Shown: positions 18,155 through 27,104, numbered from the stretch's first letter. The stretch: 64,000 nucleotides of DNA from Tropicimonas sp. IMCC34011 (GCF_003390865.1 NZ_QMEJ01000003.1:186001-250000); one strand, 5' to 3'. The notes: generated by a model not told the origin, from the sequence alone. Program-made: numbers and translations.

Positions 18155-18625
18155 ATGGACGATCGCTGCGATTATGACGACCTTGGTAAACGCATTGCGG
18201 CCCTGACAGAGGGCGAGACCGACGAGGTCGCGCTGATGGCGACCCTCGCCTGCGAGATCCACCATTCGGACGCGCGCTTCGACTGGACCGGGTTCTACCG
18301 CGTCACCGAACCCGGCCTTCTCAAGATCGGGCCGTACCAGGGCGGCCATGGCTGCCTCGTGATCCCGTTCGAACGCGGCGTCTGCGGCGCTGCCGCGCGC
18401 ACCGGGGAGGTTCAGCTGGTCGAGGACGTGGACGCCTTCCCGGGGCACATCGCCTGCGCGTCCTCCACCCGCTCGGAGATCGTCCTTCCGGTGACGGACG
18501 GGGCAGGGCGGCTGATCGCGGTGCTCGATATCGACAGCGACCGGCCCTCCGCCTTCGACGCGCGGGATGCCGAGGCGCTGTCAGCCATTCTCGGATCGGT
18601 GTTCGGGGGGCGGGCGCTGACCTGA
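18155..18625 (+). CDS. msrC: Free methionine-(R)-sulfoxide reductase (GAF domain)
   Basis: Cytosolic single-GAF enzyme of 156 residues that reduces free Met-R-sulfoxide. It matches E. coli YebR along the whole length: FDWTGFYRV, IGPYQGGHGC, GVCG, HIACAS, SEIVLPV, VLDIDSD. The three redox cysteines correspond to Cys67, Cys77 and Cys101. Thioredoxin is the usual reductant. It is divergent from the RsbV-like gene and convergent with the alpha-glucosidase. Being next to a partner-switch pair and near a peroxiredoxin suggests, but does not prove, a stress-response neighbourhood. Confidence 0.93.
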   Translation: MDDRCDYDDLGKRIAALTEGETDEVALMATLACEIHHSDARFDWTGFYRVTEPGLLKIGPYQGGHGCLVIPFERGVCGAAARTGEVQLVEDVDAFPGHIACASSTRSEIVLPVTDGAGRLIAVLDIDSDRPSAFDARDAEALSAILGSVFGGRALT

Positions 18626-18662
18626 GGACGCCCTCACCCTTCCCGTGTCGCCCTCGCCCGCT

Positions 18663-20255
18663 TCAATCCTCCTCGATCCAGATCGCGCCGGTGCGCGCGG
18701 GCAGGTTGCCGGTGACGGGGCCCGAGGCGATATCCGGGACGCGGTCGATGGGGGTCTCGAACTCGCCGGGGCCGAAGTTGAAGACGCAGAGCATGCTTTC
18801 CTTGACGCCGTCCTTCTCCCCCGAGCGGCGCAGGATCAGGACCTGATCGGTTGCCTTCACCACCGTGCAGCCCGAGCCGCGCAGGGCGGGACGCTTGCGG
18901 AACTCGATCAGTCGCCGGAAGAAGGACAGGGCGGAGACGGGGTCGTCCTCCTGCTGCTGCACCGGGATGCCGGCACGGCGCACCATGGAAAGCCAGGGCG
19001 TTCCCTCGGTGAACCCGTGATGCGTCTTGTCGTCGTCCCAGGGCATCGGGACGCGGGTGCCGTCCCGACCGGGATGGACGGGGTAGAAGAACCGGTCGTA
19101 GAGGTCGATGATCTCGTTCCGGGTCAGGTCCGCCTGCGGCAGACCGAGCTCGTCCCCCTGCCAGAGAATCCACGGTCCCGGCATCGCGGCGGCCACGAGG
19201 CCGAGGAACTTGGCGTCTCCGATGGAGCCATCGCCCTGAGCCGTCACGATCCGGGGGGTATCGTGGCAGCCGAAGCAGAAGGCGTAGGCATTGTCCATCT
19301 GCCGCTCTTTCAGGACCTTCGCGATGTTCTTCGAACTGATCCCGCCGGCGCTGAACTCGACGCCGTAACAGGCGTCCATCTTCTCCTCGCCGGAATGAAG
19401 CTCGCAGAGTTCGACGCCGCGGATCAGGCTGTTCATCTCACCCAGCATGTACATCTCGGGCCCCGCGGCCTTGCGCAGGCGACGGGCGACGTCCTGTCCG
19501 CGCTGGGGAAGCATGTCCCACTCGTGAAGCTGCCAGGCGAAGACATTCTCGAGGCCGACCTGCATGGAGGCGCGTTGCTCTTCCGTGGCGGGCGGGTTGT
19601 CCTTCAGCTCGGGGTCCGTGATGAACGAGCCGAGCGCGTCGAAGCGGAACCCGTCGATGCCGCGGGCGGCCCAGAAGCGGACGATCTCATTCTGCTGCTC
19701 CTTCACCTCGTCATGTTCGAGGTTCAGCGAAGGCTGCGATTCAGCGTATTGGTGCAGGTAGTACTGGCGGCGGTACGGGCTCCACGTCCAGGCGGGACGG
19801 CCGAAGATCGTCACCCAGTTGTTGGGCGCCGTGCCGTCGGGCTTCGGATCGCGCCAGACGAACCAGTCGGCGTACTGGTCCTCCCCCTCGACCGATTTCT
19901 GGAACCAGGGGTGCTCCGAGCTCACATGGTTCAGAACCTGATCGATCATCACCTTCAGGCCCAGGTCGTGAGCCGTCTCCACCATCTCGTCGAAGTCCTC
20001 GAGGGTGCCGAACCGGGGATCGACGGCGAGGTGGTCCGAGATGTCGTAACCGCCGTCCTCCATGGGCGAGCAGTAGAACGGCGCGACCCAGATCGCATCG
20101 ACGCCGAGGGAGGCGACGTAGGGCAGCTTCTCGGTGATCCCCTTCAGATCCCCTTCGCCGGAACCGGTGCTGTCATAAAAGGATCGCGGGTAGATTTCGT
20201 AGATCAGGGGGTTGCTCGGCCACCCGTCCCGCTTCGGTGTGTAACGCTCTGACAT
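18663..20255 (-). CDS. Alpha-glucosidase, GH13 family
   Basis: Cytoplasmic oligosaccharide-cleaving (beta/alpha)8 hydrolase of 530 residues, no signal peptide. Region I is MIDQVLNHVS, region II GIDGFRFDALG (nucleophile Asp near 208), region III MLGEMNS (acid/base Glu near 272). Region IV reads FCFGCHDTPR near 333: the Asn that normally precedes His-Asp is Cys. Sequence style matches AglA-type alpha-glucosidases of rhizobia and roseobacters, which usually sit with an aglEFGK sugar transporter; here no transporter or regulator is adjacent. AGGGG lies before the ATG. Confidence 0.9.
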   Translation of the reverse strand: MSERYTPKRDGWPSNPLIYEIYPRSFYDSTGSGEGDLKGITEKLPYVASLGVDAIWVAPFYCSPMEDGGYDISDHLAVDPRFGTLEDFDEMVETAHDLGLKVMIDQVLNHVSSEHPWFQKSVEGEDQYADWFVWRDPKPDGTAPNNWVTIFGRPAWTWSPYRRQYYLHQYAESQPSLNLEHDEVKEQQNEIVRFWAARGIDGFRFDALGSFITDPELKDNPPATEEQRASMQVGLENVFAWQLHEWDMLPQRGQDVARRLRKAAGPEMYMLGEMNSLIRGVELCELHSGEEKMDACYGVEFSAGGISSKNIAKVLKERQMDNAYAFCFGCHDTPRIVTAQGDGSIGDAKFLGLVAAAMPGPWILWQGDELGLPQADLTRNEIIDLYDRFFYPVHPGRDGTRVPMPWDDDKTHHGFTEGTPWLSMVRRAGIPVQQQEDDPVSALSFFRRLIEFRKRPALRGSGCTVVKATDQVLILRRSGEKDGVKESMLCVFNFGPGEFETPIDRVPDIASGPVTGNLPARTGAIWIEED

Positions 20256-20556
20256 CTTGCCCCTGGTCCTGCACTGCTCGGTTGCCGGATCGGGTCCTCT
20301 GCCCGTCGGCCCGGCTCATCTAGCGCGCGAGACCCGCGCGTCCCGCGACCGATTGACCGGGGGGGCGGCGGCGAGCGCCGGCCCGAAGACGTGAAGCAGC
20401 GAAGCGGCGCGGGACATACGCTTGCACGGACAGCCTCCACGCCCGATACCGGCTGGGCATGGTCCCGGTCCTGTTGGCTCGGCGCACCGCCATTTCGGAG
20501 ATGTGAGACTTGGACAGCAGGGGACGCACCGCCATCCGGCTCGCAGGGCGCCCGGT
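20256..20556. other. 301-base divergent intergenic region
   Basis: Separates the alpha-glucosidase gene (minus) from the pseudouridine synthase gene (plus). It must hold both promoters. I see no palindrome, terminator, small gene with a ribosome site, or RNA in it. Confidence 0.5.
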
Positions 20557-21228
20557 ATGAGGATCGCGCCGCCTGGCGGTGGGGTCTATACGCCGCCCCA
20601 CGGCCCTATCCATATCCTCCACGACGATGCCGCGCTTCTCGCCGTCTCCAAGCCGCCGGGACTGCTCTCCGTGCCGGGGAAGACACCGGACCTCGAGGAC
20701 TGCCTCCTCTCCCGGCTATTTGCCCTGCGCCCCCGCACCCTCATCGTGCACCGCCTCGACCGCGACACCTCGGGCGTCATGGTCTTCGCTCGCACCCCGT
20801 CCGCGCAGCGCGACCTCAGCGCTCAGTTCGAGCGACGGGGCGTGTCGAAAACCTATCTCGCGGTCACTTCGGCGCCGCCCGCCCACCGGTCCGGCATCAT
20901 CGACAGGGCCATGCGGTCCGACTGGCCGAACCGGCCGAAGCAGATGGTGCACCCCGAGGGGCGACGGGCGGTCACGCGGTTCCGGGCCCTCGGCACGGGC
21001 GGAGGCGGAACGCTCCTCGCGCTCAGGCCGGAGACCGGCCGCACCCACCAGCTCCGCGTCCACCTCGCGGCCATCGGCTGCCCCATCGACGGCGACCCGC
21101 TCTATGGCGGAGCCGCCGCCCCGCGCCTGATGCTGCATGCATGGCGACTGAGGCTGACGCATCCGGTGACGAAGGAGCGGTTATGTCTCACGGCGCCCTT
21201 TATGCCCGGGTTCGCCCTGAGGAGGTGA
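20557..21228 (+). CDS. RluA-family RNA pseudouridine synthase
   Basis: Isomerase of about 223 residues converting uridine to pseudouridine in rRNA or tRNA. The catalytic aspartate is Asp68 in HRLDRDTSGVMVFA. Also diagnostic are LLAVSKPPGLLSVPG near 28, ETGRTHQLRVHLAAIGCPI near 155 and DPLYGG. There is no S4 domain, as in RluA itself (23S U746/tRNA U32), but the target cannot be read from sequence. ATG 20557 was chosen because the open frame before it codes for non-conserved Pro/Arg/His-rich residues; GTG starts further up cannot be excluded. Confidence 0.88.
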   Translation: MRIAPPGGGVYTPPHGPIHILHDDAALLAVSKPPGLLSVPGKTPDLEDCLLSRLFALRPRTLIVHRLDRDTSGVMVFARTPSAQRDLSAQFERRGVSKTYLAVTSAPPAHRSGIIDRAMRSDWPNRPKQMVHPEGRRAVTRFRALGTGGGGTLLALRPETGRTHQLRVHLAAIGCPIDGDPLYGGAAAPRLMLHAWRLRLTHPVTKERLCLTAPFMPGFALRR

Positions 21229-21466
21229 TCGGGCGCCCGCTTCGGTCGTCATCGCCATAAAAGAACAGCCTTCCGCCCTGATCGCGGCAGCCGAACGAGC
21301 GTCCTGCCCCGGCGCGACCCCGCGAAACGCACCGCCCCCCGGCCGCCCGCACCCCGCCGCCGCCGTTCCCGCCGAAAGGCATGGCGGGATACCGCGCACC
21401 CTTTCATCCCCGGCGTGCCGGCATATCTTGCCGGGCGAGACATCACACGACGAAGGGCCAAGCATC

Positions 21467-22123
21467 ATGGCATTGCGCATCAACGACACCGTTCCCGACC
21501 TCGCCTTCGAGACGAACGAGGGCCGGATCGAAAGCTTCCACGACTGGATCGGCGACAGCTGGGCGATCCTCTTTTCGCACCCGAAGGACTTCACGCCCGT
21601 CTGCACCACCGAGTTCGGGGCCGTGGCGACCCTGAAGGACGAATGGGAGAAGCGCGGCACAAAGGTGATCGGCGTTTCGGTCGATGGCGTTGACGACCAC
21701 CGCAAGTGGATCGGCGATATCGAGAAGTCGTCCGGCGGATCGGTCTCCTTCCCGATCGTGGCCGATACCGGTCTCGAGGTCTCCAAGGCGTTCGACATGC
21801 TGCCCGCCGAGGCCTACCTGCCCGATGGCCGCACCCCGAACGACAGCGCCACCGTGCGCTCCGTCTTCATTATCGGGCCGGACCGGAAGCTGAAGCTGTC
21901 GATGACCTACCCGATGACCGTCGGCCGCAACTTCGGCGAGATCGTCCGCGCTCTCGACGCCCTCCAGGCCACCGCGAAGCACGGCGTCGCGACGCCGGCA
22001 GACTGGACCGTGGGACAGGACGTGATCATTCCGCCGGCGGTAAACGATGAGGACGCCAAGGCGAAGTTCGGCAGCTTCGATGCCGTCCTGCCCTACCTGC
22101 GCAAGACCAAACTCCCGGCCTGA
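21467..22123 (+). CDS. 1-Cys peroxiredoxin, Prx6 subfamily
   Basis: Peroxidase of 218 residues, the usual Prx6 length. The peroxidatic Cys46 lies in SHPKDFTPVCTTEFGAVA, and the Prx6-specific C-terminal half is present (SMTYPMTVGRNFGEIVRALDA, then WTVGQDVIIPPAV). No resolving cysteine is apparent, so glutathione or another thiol must recycle it. ATG 21467 fits the conserved N terminus MALRINDTVP, with GAAGGGCC upstream. The 238-base gap before it has a small hairpin (21418-21434) and nothing else recognisable. Confidence 0.94.
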   Translation: MALRINDTVPDLAFETNEGRIESFHDWIGDSWAILFSHPKDFTPVCTTEFGAVATLKDEWEKRGTKVIGVSVDGVDDHRKWIGDIEKSSGGSVSFPIVADTGLEVSKAFDMLPAEAYLPDGRTPNDSATVRSVFIIGPDRKLKLSMTYPMTVGRNFGEIVRALDALQATAKHGVATPADWTVGQDVIIPPAVNDEDAKAKFGSFDAVLPYLRKTKLPA

Positions 22124-22149
22124 CCGGCCGCAAGACCAGCTCGACGCGC

Positions 22150-22175
22150 GGCGCGGAGGATCAGTCCTCCGCGCC
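22150..22175. terminator. Hairpin between convergent peroxiredoxin and DedA genes
   Basis: GGCGCGGAGGA (22150-22160) pairs perfectly with TCCTCCGCGCC (22165-22175) around TCAG, whose TCA is the stop codon of the minus-strand gene. No T tract; a terminator role is inferred from the convergent position. Confidence 0.5.
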
Positions 22176-22793
22176 GCCTTCCGTTCGGGAGAGGGGAACC
22201 CGGCGGCGATAGGTGGCCACCCGGTAAAGGTAGATCGCCACGATGATGACGACGACGCCGGTCGAGACGGGGTTCAGCCACGCGGAGACGCGCTCGTACT
22301 GCGATTCCAGCATGTACCCCGCCACTGCGAGGAGCGACGTCCACGCCACGGTGCCGACGGCGGAGTAGGCGAGGAATTTCGACAGCGGCATTCCGGACAC
22401 GCCGGCGGGCACGCTGATGAAGGTCCGCACCGTGGGGATCAGGCGGCCGATCAGGACCGCTTCGCCGCCATGCCGCGCGAACCAGTCATTTGCCTGATCG
22501 AGCTCGTCCGGGCTGATCGTCAGCCAGCGACCGTGCTTCCGGGTCAGTGTCTTCAGCCGGTCCATCCCGATCTTCTGGCCGATCCAGTACCAGAGCCACG
22601 CCCCCGCCAGCGAGCCGAGCGATCCCATGATGATCACGGCGACGATGGACATCTCCCCCCGCGCCGCGTTGAAGCCTGCAAGCGGCATGACGAGCTCGGA
22701 GGGGATCGGCGGAAACACGTTCTCCACGAACATGAGGATCGCGACGCCGAACGAGCCGACCGCGTTGATGATACTTGAAATCCAGTCAAACAC
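22161..22793 (-). CDS. DedA-family membrane protein
   Basis: Inner-membrane protein of 210 residues from the DedA/VTT family, implicated in undecaprenyl-phosphate or phospholipid flipping and membrane homeostasis. Family marks: ENVFPPIPSELVMPLAGF near 23, the conserved GRLIPTVRTFISVPAGVSGM near 115 with its essential Arg residues, several membrane spans (about 10-30, 48-68, 137-158, 172-192), and a basic C-terminal tail. Which DedA subgroup it belongs to is not decided. It is divergent from the rimB-like gene. Confidence 0.92.
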   Translation of the reverse strand: MFDWISSIINAVGSFGVAILMFVENVFPPIPSELVMPLAGFNAARGEMSIVAVIIMGSLGSLAGAWLWYWIGQKIGMDRLKTLTRKHGRWLTISPDELDQANDWFARHGGEAVLIGRLIPTVRTFISVPAGVSGMPLSKFLAYSAVGTVAWTSLLAVAGYMLESQYERVSAWLNPVSTGVVVIIVAIYLYRVATYRRRVPLSRTEGGAED

Positions 22794-22955
22794 GTGCGTC
22801 CCGTCCTGTTCGTGGTGCGGGCGGTGCCGCTGTCTTGCTCGGGCAACCGTTTCCGAAGGCTGTCAGTTCCGGGCAAGCTTGGCGCGCGCTCCCGATACAC
22901 TATCGTTGAGACGCCCCTCGACGAACGGGGGACGTGCGAAAGGACAGACGGCCTC

Positions 22956-23441
22956 ATGCCGACACGACCGACCACCCCGACCGTGATCGGCTGGCGCGAA
23001 CGCGCCGGACTGCCGGATCTCGGCATTCCCGAACTCATCGCCAAGATCGACACCGGCGCCCGGACATCCGCGATCCACGCGACCCGCATCGTTCCCTTCG
23101 AGAGAGACGGTGAAGCCTGGGTGCGCTTCCACGTGCCCCATGCCGGTCTGCCGCGCGCCTTCGATTGCGAAGCGGTTTTGCTGGATCGGCGCGAAATCAC
23201 CAATACGTCGGGAAGTCCCGAGCTGCGCCATGTCATCTCGACAGGGCTCGTCATCGCCGGTCGGCGGTGGAAGATAGAGCTCTCCCTTGCCCATCGCGGC
23301 GGGATGCGGCATCCGATCATTCTCGGTCGAACCGCGATCCGGAAGCGAAACATTCTCGTGGATGCCGGCCGGTCTTTCATGACCCGCCCCCGCCCGACGC
23401 ACAAAGCCAAGTCACCCTCCGACGCGAAGGACGCGATATGA
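22956..23441 (+). CDS. RimB-like retropepsin-fold protease (PF05618, RimK-associated)
   Basis: Protein of 161 residues with the aspartic-protease triplet [12 protein letters not shown] (Asp32-Thr-Gly), [13 protein letters not shown], and [23 protein letters not shown] at the C terminus. This family was called ATP-dependent zinc protease and includes RimB, the partner of RimK in pseudomonads. Its stop overlaps the rimK start by ATGA, so the two are translated together. The likely role is trimming or controlling the poly-glutamate tail on ribosomal protein S6. ATG 22956 was chosen; an upstream GTG at 22794 would add a non-conserved stretch. Confidence 0.87.
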   Translation: MPTRPTTPTVIGWRERAGLPDLGIPELIAKIDTGARTSAIHATRIVPFERDGEAWVRFHVPHAGLPRAFDCEAVLLDRREITNTSGSPELRHVISTGLVIAGRRWKIELSLAHRGGMRHPIILGRTAIRKRNILVDAGRSFMTRPRPTHKAKSPSDAKDAI

Positions 23442-24343
23442 AGCTCGCCATGATGGCCGTTAACCCCAAGCTTTACTCCCATACGCGCCTCGTCGAGGCC
23501 GCAGAGGCGCGGGGGCACGAAATCCAGGTGATCAACACGCTGCGCTGTTACATGAACATCGCGTCTCGGCGCCCGGAGGTCTGGTACAACGGGGAGAAGC
23601 TGCCCCGCTTCGATGCGGTGATCCCGCGGATCGGCGCGTCCGTAACGTATTACGGCACGGCTGTCCTGCGGCAGTTCGAGATGCAGGGCGTCTTTCCCCT
23701 GAACGAGAGCGTCGCCATCGGGCGCAGCCGGGACAAGCTGCGCTCCATGCAGCTCCTTGCGCGGGACGGGATCGGCCTTCCGGTCACGCTCTTCGCCCAT
23801 GATCCGAAGCAGACCGAGGAGGTGCTGAAGCTCGCAGGTGGCGCGCCGATGGTCATCAAGCTTCTCGAAGGCACGCAAGGGATCGGCGTGGTCCTCGCCG
23901 ATACCGACCGGTCCGCAAAATCCGTGATCGAGGCGTTCCGCGGCGCCGGCGTGAACATCCTCGTGCAGGAATTCATCAAGGAAGCCGGCGGCACCGACAT
24001 CCGGGCCCTCGTGGTCGGTGGCAAGGTCGTCGCGGCGATGAAGCGGACCGGGGCCGAAGGCGAGTTCCGTTCCAACCTCCACCGCGGCGGCAGCGCGGCG
24101 CAGGTCAAGATCAGCCCGGAGGAGCGCTCGACCGCGATCCGCGCGGCCAAGACGATGGGCCTGAATGTCTGCGGCGTGGACATGCTTCGCTCGAACCACG
24201 GCCCCGTCGTGATGGAGGTGAACTCCTCCCCCGGTCTCGAAGGTGTCGAGAAGGCCACCGGCCTCGATATCGCCGGCAAGATCATCGACTTCATCGAACG
24301 CACCGCGAAGGAGGGCAAGACGCGCACGAAGGGTCGCGGATGA
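23438..24343 (+). CDS. rimK: Ribosomal protein S6-L-glutamate ligase RimK
   Basis: ATP-grasp ligase of 301 residues that adds glutamates to the C terminus of ribosomal protein S6. Seen: [22 protein letters not shown] terminus, the [16 protein letters not shown] motif near 90, ATP-grasp core [11 protein letters not shown] near 140, [27 protein letters not shown] near 180, and [13 protein letters not shown] near 258 with the metal ligands. Length and motifs match E. coli RimK. It is sandwiched between a RimB-like protease and an AstE-like hydrolase with 4-base overlaps on both sides. Confidence 0.95.
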   Translation: MKLAMMAVNPKLYSHTRLVEAAEARGHEIQVINTLRCYMNIASRRPEVWYNGEKLPRFDAVIPRIGASVTYYGTAVLRQFEMQGVFPLNESVAIGRSRDKLRSMQLLARDGIGLPVTLFAHDPKQTEEVLKLAGGAPMVIKLLEGTQGIGVVLADTDRSAKSVIEAFRGAGVNILVQEFIKEAGGTDIRALVVGGKVVAAMKRTGAEGEFRSNLHRGGSAAQVKISPEERSTAIRAAKTMGLNVCGVDMLRSNHGPVVMEVNSSPGLEGVEKATGLDIAGKIIDFIERTAKEGKTRTKGRG

Positions 24344-25386
24344 TGCCCAAACGCGGCGATTTCGTCATCGCGGGTCACTCCGTCGCCCCTGGAACGCGGG
24401 CGACGGTGGAGTTGCCCGTGGCGGTGATGTCCGACCATACGCCGGTGACGATGTCCGTCCATGTCGTCCATGGGCGCAGGCCCGGCCCGGTGATCTTCGT
24501 CTCCGCCGCGATCCACGGCGACGAGGTGATCGGCGTCGAGATCGTGCGGCGACTGCTGAAGTTGCGTCAACTCGGGTCGATCGCCGGGACGATCCTGGCG
24601 GTGCCCATCGTGAACACGTTCGGTTTCCTCAACCACTCGCGCTACCTTCCCGACCGGCGCGACCTGAACCGCTCTTTTCCCGGCTCCGCCGGCGGTTCGC
24701 TGGCCGCACGGCTCGCGCATCTGTTCCTGACCGAGGTGGTGATGCGGTCCGATATCGGGATCGACCTGCATTCCGCCGCGATCCACCGGATGAACCTGCC
24801 GCAGATCCGCATCGCCGGACAGGACGAGCAACTGATGGAGCTCGCGGAGACCTTCGGCGCGCCGGTGATCCTGACGTCCGGCCTGCGGGACGGCTCCCTC
24901 CGTGCGGAGGCGGCGAAGCGCGGCCGGCCGATCCTGCTCTACGAGGCGGGGGAGGGCCTGCGTTTCGACGAGATGGGCGCGCGCGCCGGCATGCGCGGCA
25001 TCTTGCGGGTGATGCACAAGATCGGAATGGTCGGCAGCCGGGGCGTGTCGAAGCCACGCTCCGCGCCGCTGCGCTGCCGCAAGTCCGAATGGCTGAGGGC
25101 GCCGCGTGGCGGCCTTCTGCGGGCGTTCCGCACCACTGGAGATATTGTCGGGGAGGGGGACGTGATCGCCGCTGTCGCCGACCCGTTCGGCACCGTGGAG
25201 AGCGAGATCCTCGCGCCGCGGAAGGGGATCATCGTCGGTCGGGCCAACATGCCCGTGGTCAACGAGGGGGACGCAATCTTCCACCTTGCCGAGATGCAGT
25301 CCATTGCCCGGGCCGAAAGCGCGATGGAGCAATACTCCGCCCAGCTCGAGGCGGACCCCCTCTTCGACGAGGACGAGATCATCTGA
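24340..25386 (+). CDS. Succinylglutamate desuccinylase/aspartoacylase-family zinc hydrolase
   Basis: M14-like zinc carboxypeptidase-fold hydrolase of 348 residues. Zinc ligands: His59 and Glu62 in AIHGDE, His144 in IDLHSA; the substrate Arg is in DLNRSFPG near 110, and the catalytic Glu is probably in LYEAGEG. A C-terminal beta domain with a biotinyl-like region ([18 protein letters not shown]) follows. The start overlaps the rimK stop (ATGA), making a three-gene coupled set. Members beside rimK are not AstE of arginine catabolism; an acyl-amino-acid or gamma-glutamyl substrate tied to RimK is a reasonable guess. Confidence 0.88.
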   Translation: MMPKRGDFVIAGHSVAPGTRATVELPVAVMSDHTPVTMSVHVVHGRRPGPVIFVSAAIHGDEVIGVEIVRRLLKLRQLGSIAGTILAVPIVNTFGFLNHSRYLPDRRDLNRSFPGSAGGSLAARLAHLFLTEVVMRSDIGIDLHSAAIHRMNLPQIRIAGQDEQLMELAETFGAPVILTSGLRDGSLRAEAAKRGRPILLYEAGEGLRFDEMGARAGMRGILRVMHKIGMVGSRGVSKPRSAPLRCRKSEWLRAPRGGLLRAFRTTGDIVGEGDVIAAVADPFGTVESEILAPRKGIIVGRANMPVVNEGDAIFHLAEMQSIARAESAMEQYSAQLEADPLFDEDEII

Positions 25387-25509
25387 AACGCTGCGATCGG
25401 ACGACGGTTCGCCCTGTCAAGATCAGTTTCAGGAACTTTGTGGACACTTCGGCATTAACGACTCAAAGAGCTGCCAGACTCTGACATTCGATCTGCCCGG
25501 AGACATGTG

Positions 25510-26076
25510 ATGATCCCCCGCCGACATTTCCTCGCCACCGCGGCCGCTGCCGCGACGACCCTTCCCGCCGCCGCACGCGCCGCCACCTCCCAGGGCTTCA
25601 CCCTGCCGGATGTGTACAAGGCGCAGGTCGTGGAGGTTCTTCCCGAGTTCCGCCCCGGCACGCTGCATGTCGATGTGCGGAACAAGGTGATCTACTGGAT
25701 CACGGGCGAGCGTCAGGCGATCCGGTACGGCGTGGCCGTGGGCGAGCAGGGCCGCAACCTCAGCGGCACCGTCACGGTCGGTCGCAAGGCTGAATGGCCG
25801 AGCTGGACGCCGACGGCGAACATGATCCGCCGCGAGCCGAACAAGTACGCCCAGTTCGCTGGCGGGATGCCGGGTGGTCCCGAGAACCCGCTCGGGGCGC
25901 GTGCGCTCTATCTCTATCGCAACGGCCGCGACACGATGTACCGCGTCCACGGAACGCCGCAGCCGTGGTCCATCGGCCAGTCCGTCAGCTCCGGCTGCGT
26001 CCGTCTGATCAATGCGCATATCGAAGATCTCTACGAGCGGGTGCCTGTCGGAACCCAGGTGACCATTCACTCGTAA
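25510..26076 (+). CDS. L,D-transpeptidase, YkuD domain, Tat-type signal
   Basis: Periplasmic peptidoglycan cross-linking enzyme of 188 residues. The N terminus IPRRHFLATAAAAAT looks like a twin-arginine signal, cleaved near ARAA. The catalytic motif HGTPQPWSIGQSVSSGCVRL gives His147, nucleophile Cys163 and Arg165. The family makes 3-3 cross-links or attaches proteins to peptidoglycan. ATG 25510 was chosen, overlapping a possible GTG at 25507; GGAGA lies 8-9 bases upstream. Single gene, closed by a strong terminator. Confidence 0.92.
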   Translation: MIPRRHFLATAAAAATTLPAAARAATSQGFTLPDVYKAQVVEVLPEFRPGTLHVDVRNKVIYWITGERQAIRYGVAVGEQGRNLSGTVTVGRKAEWPSWTPTANMIRREPNKYAQFAGGMPGGPENPLGARALYLYRNGRDTMYRVHGTPQPWSIGQSVSSGCVRLINAHIEDLYERVPVGTQVTIHS

Positions 26077-26096
26077 GATTTGACAGCTGTCAGATC
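26077..26096. repeat. 20-bp imperfect palindrome after the transpeptidase stop codon
   Basis: TGACAGCTGTCA at 26081-26092 is a perfect 12-bp palindrome; with flanks GATT and GATC it extends to 26077-26096 with one T/G mismatch pair. It begins at the first base after the TAA stop, 4 bases before the terminator hairpin. It could be an operator or an added RNA stem. Confidence 0.55.
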
Positions 26097-26100
26097 GAAG

Positions 26101-26128
26101 AAGGCCGGGGCATCTCCCGGCCTTTTTT
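26101..26128 (+). terminator. Rho-independent terminator after L,D-transpeptidase
   Basis: AAGGCCGGG (26101-26109) pairs with CCCGGCCTT (26116-26124) and runs into TTTTTT. It serves the plus strand; the AA at its start could give a weak U run on the minus strand. Confidence 0.92.
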
Positions 26129-26188
26129 CGTGTCGTCTTTCATGTGGTCAGGTTGCCGGCCATGCGGCCCGGCTTGGCGTCAACCGGA

Positions 26189-26434
26189 TCAGTCGTCGAG
26201 ACGCCGTGCTTCGTCGACCAGCATGATCGGAATGCCGTTGCGAACGGGATAGGCGAGGCCCGCGTTCTTCGAGACGAGCTCCATCGTCTCCGCGTGCCAT
26301 GCAAGCTGCGCCCCCGTCTGGGGGCATACCAGCGCTTCCAGCATCTTGCGGTCGAAGCCGGGGCTGGACACGTCGCCCTCTTCGGGCCCATCGATCACCG
26401 GGCCCGCCTCGGGCCCTCTGATTTCGGTCGTCAT
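26189..26434 (-). CDS. Trm112-family protein (YcaR-like)
   Basis: Small protein of 81 residues. The Trm112 core is clear: [14 protein letters not shown], then [23 protein letters not shown]. In E. coli YcaR and eukaryotic Trm112 a CPxC knuckle binds zinc; here the second cysteine is Thr (CPQT) and no later cysteine pair exists, so zinc is probably not bound, which is common in alphaproteobacteria. Trm112 proteins activate methyltransferases in eukaryotes and archaea; the bacterial role is unsettled. The start overlaps the LON-domain gene by 4 bases, so the two are coupled. Confidence 0.9.
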   Translation of the reverse strand: MTTEIRGPEAGPVIDGPEEGDVSSPGFDRKMLEALVCPQTGAQLAWHAETMELVSKNAGLAYPVRNGIPIMLVDEARRLDD

Positions 26435-27078
26435 TGCAGCATCTCCTCGCCACCGTCGCCCCGCCGTAGCGCAAATTCCATCAGCGTGACCAGAGTTTCC
26501 CGGCGCGTCGCCAGGGTCGGTGCCTCCAGAAGGGCCTGCTTCTCCTCCACATCGAAGGGGCAGAGCATGGAGAGCGAGTTGATCAGAAGCTCGTCCTCGG
26601 CGTCCTTCAGGCTGTCCCAGTCCGTCGAGAGACCGCGCGCATCGAAGAAGCGATTGAGCTTTGACATGAATTCCGGGCGCGAGAAGCGCGGATCTGTCTC
26701 GGCGTGGCCAAGATCGCGGGCGAATGGCGTCCACTCGACATCGGCCGTGAGATAGGGCGCGAAGCTGTCGTTCTCGGACAGGATGCGGAAGCGCGACACG
26801 CCGGTAAGCGTGATCATGTAGCGCCCGTCCTCCGTTTCCGAGAAGCCGGTCAGGCGCCCGGAGCATCCGATCCGGTGAAGCTTGCGCGCCTCACCGCCGG
26901 GCACCTCGCGAGGCTGGACCATGCCGATGAGACGGTGGGACGTCTTCATCGTATCCTCGAGCATCTGCAGGTAGCGCGGCTCGAAAATATGGAGCGGCAG
27001 CCGGGCGCGCGGCAGCAGCAGCGCGCCCGGAAGCGGGAAGATCGGGATCGTCTTTGGAAGGTCGCTGGCTGATAGCAT
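26431..27078 (-). CDS. LON-substrate-binding-domain protein
   Basis: Stand-alone N-terminal LON domain of 215 residues: [26 protein letters not shown] near the start, [37 protein letters not shown]. It lacks the ATPase and protease parts of Lon, and its function is unknown; substrate recognition or a protein-interaction role is presumed. Length matches the widespread ~215-residue family. The CnoX-like gene ends... rather, it starts upstream on the same strand with 26 bases between, and Trm112 follows with a 4-base overlap, a gene order frequently seen in Rhodobacterales. Confidence 0.92.
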   Translation of the reverse strand: MLSASDLPKTIPIFPLPGALLLPRARLPLHIFEPRYLQMLEDTMKTSHRLIGMVQPREVPGGEARKLHRIGCSGRLTGFSETEDGRYMITLTGVSRFRILSENDSFAPYLTADVEWTPFARDLGHAETDPRFSRPEFMSKLNRFFDARGLSTDWDSLKDAEDELLINSLSMLCPFDVEEKQALLEAPTLATRRETLVTLMEFALRRGDGGEEMLQ

Positions 27079-27104
27079 GGCTCAGACCTAGCGGGACGAG
27101 GGCG

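Noticed and set aside
21229-21466. Small Gly/Arg-rich gene on either strand between the pseudouridine synthase and 1-Cys peroxiredoxin
   Set aside because: No ribosome site, low complexity, no conserved-looking segments.
25420-25480. CtrA box upstream of the L,D-transpeptidase (CATTAACGACTCAAAG)
   Set aside because: Only the first half TTAA matches; the second half is AAGA.
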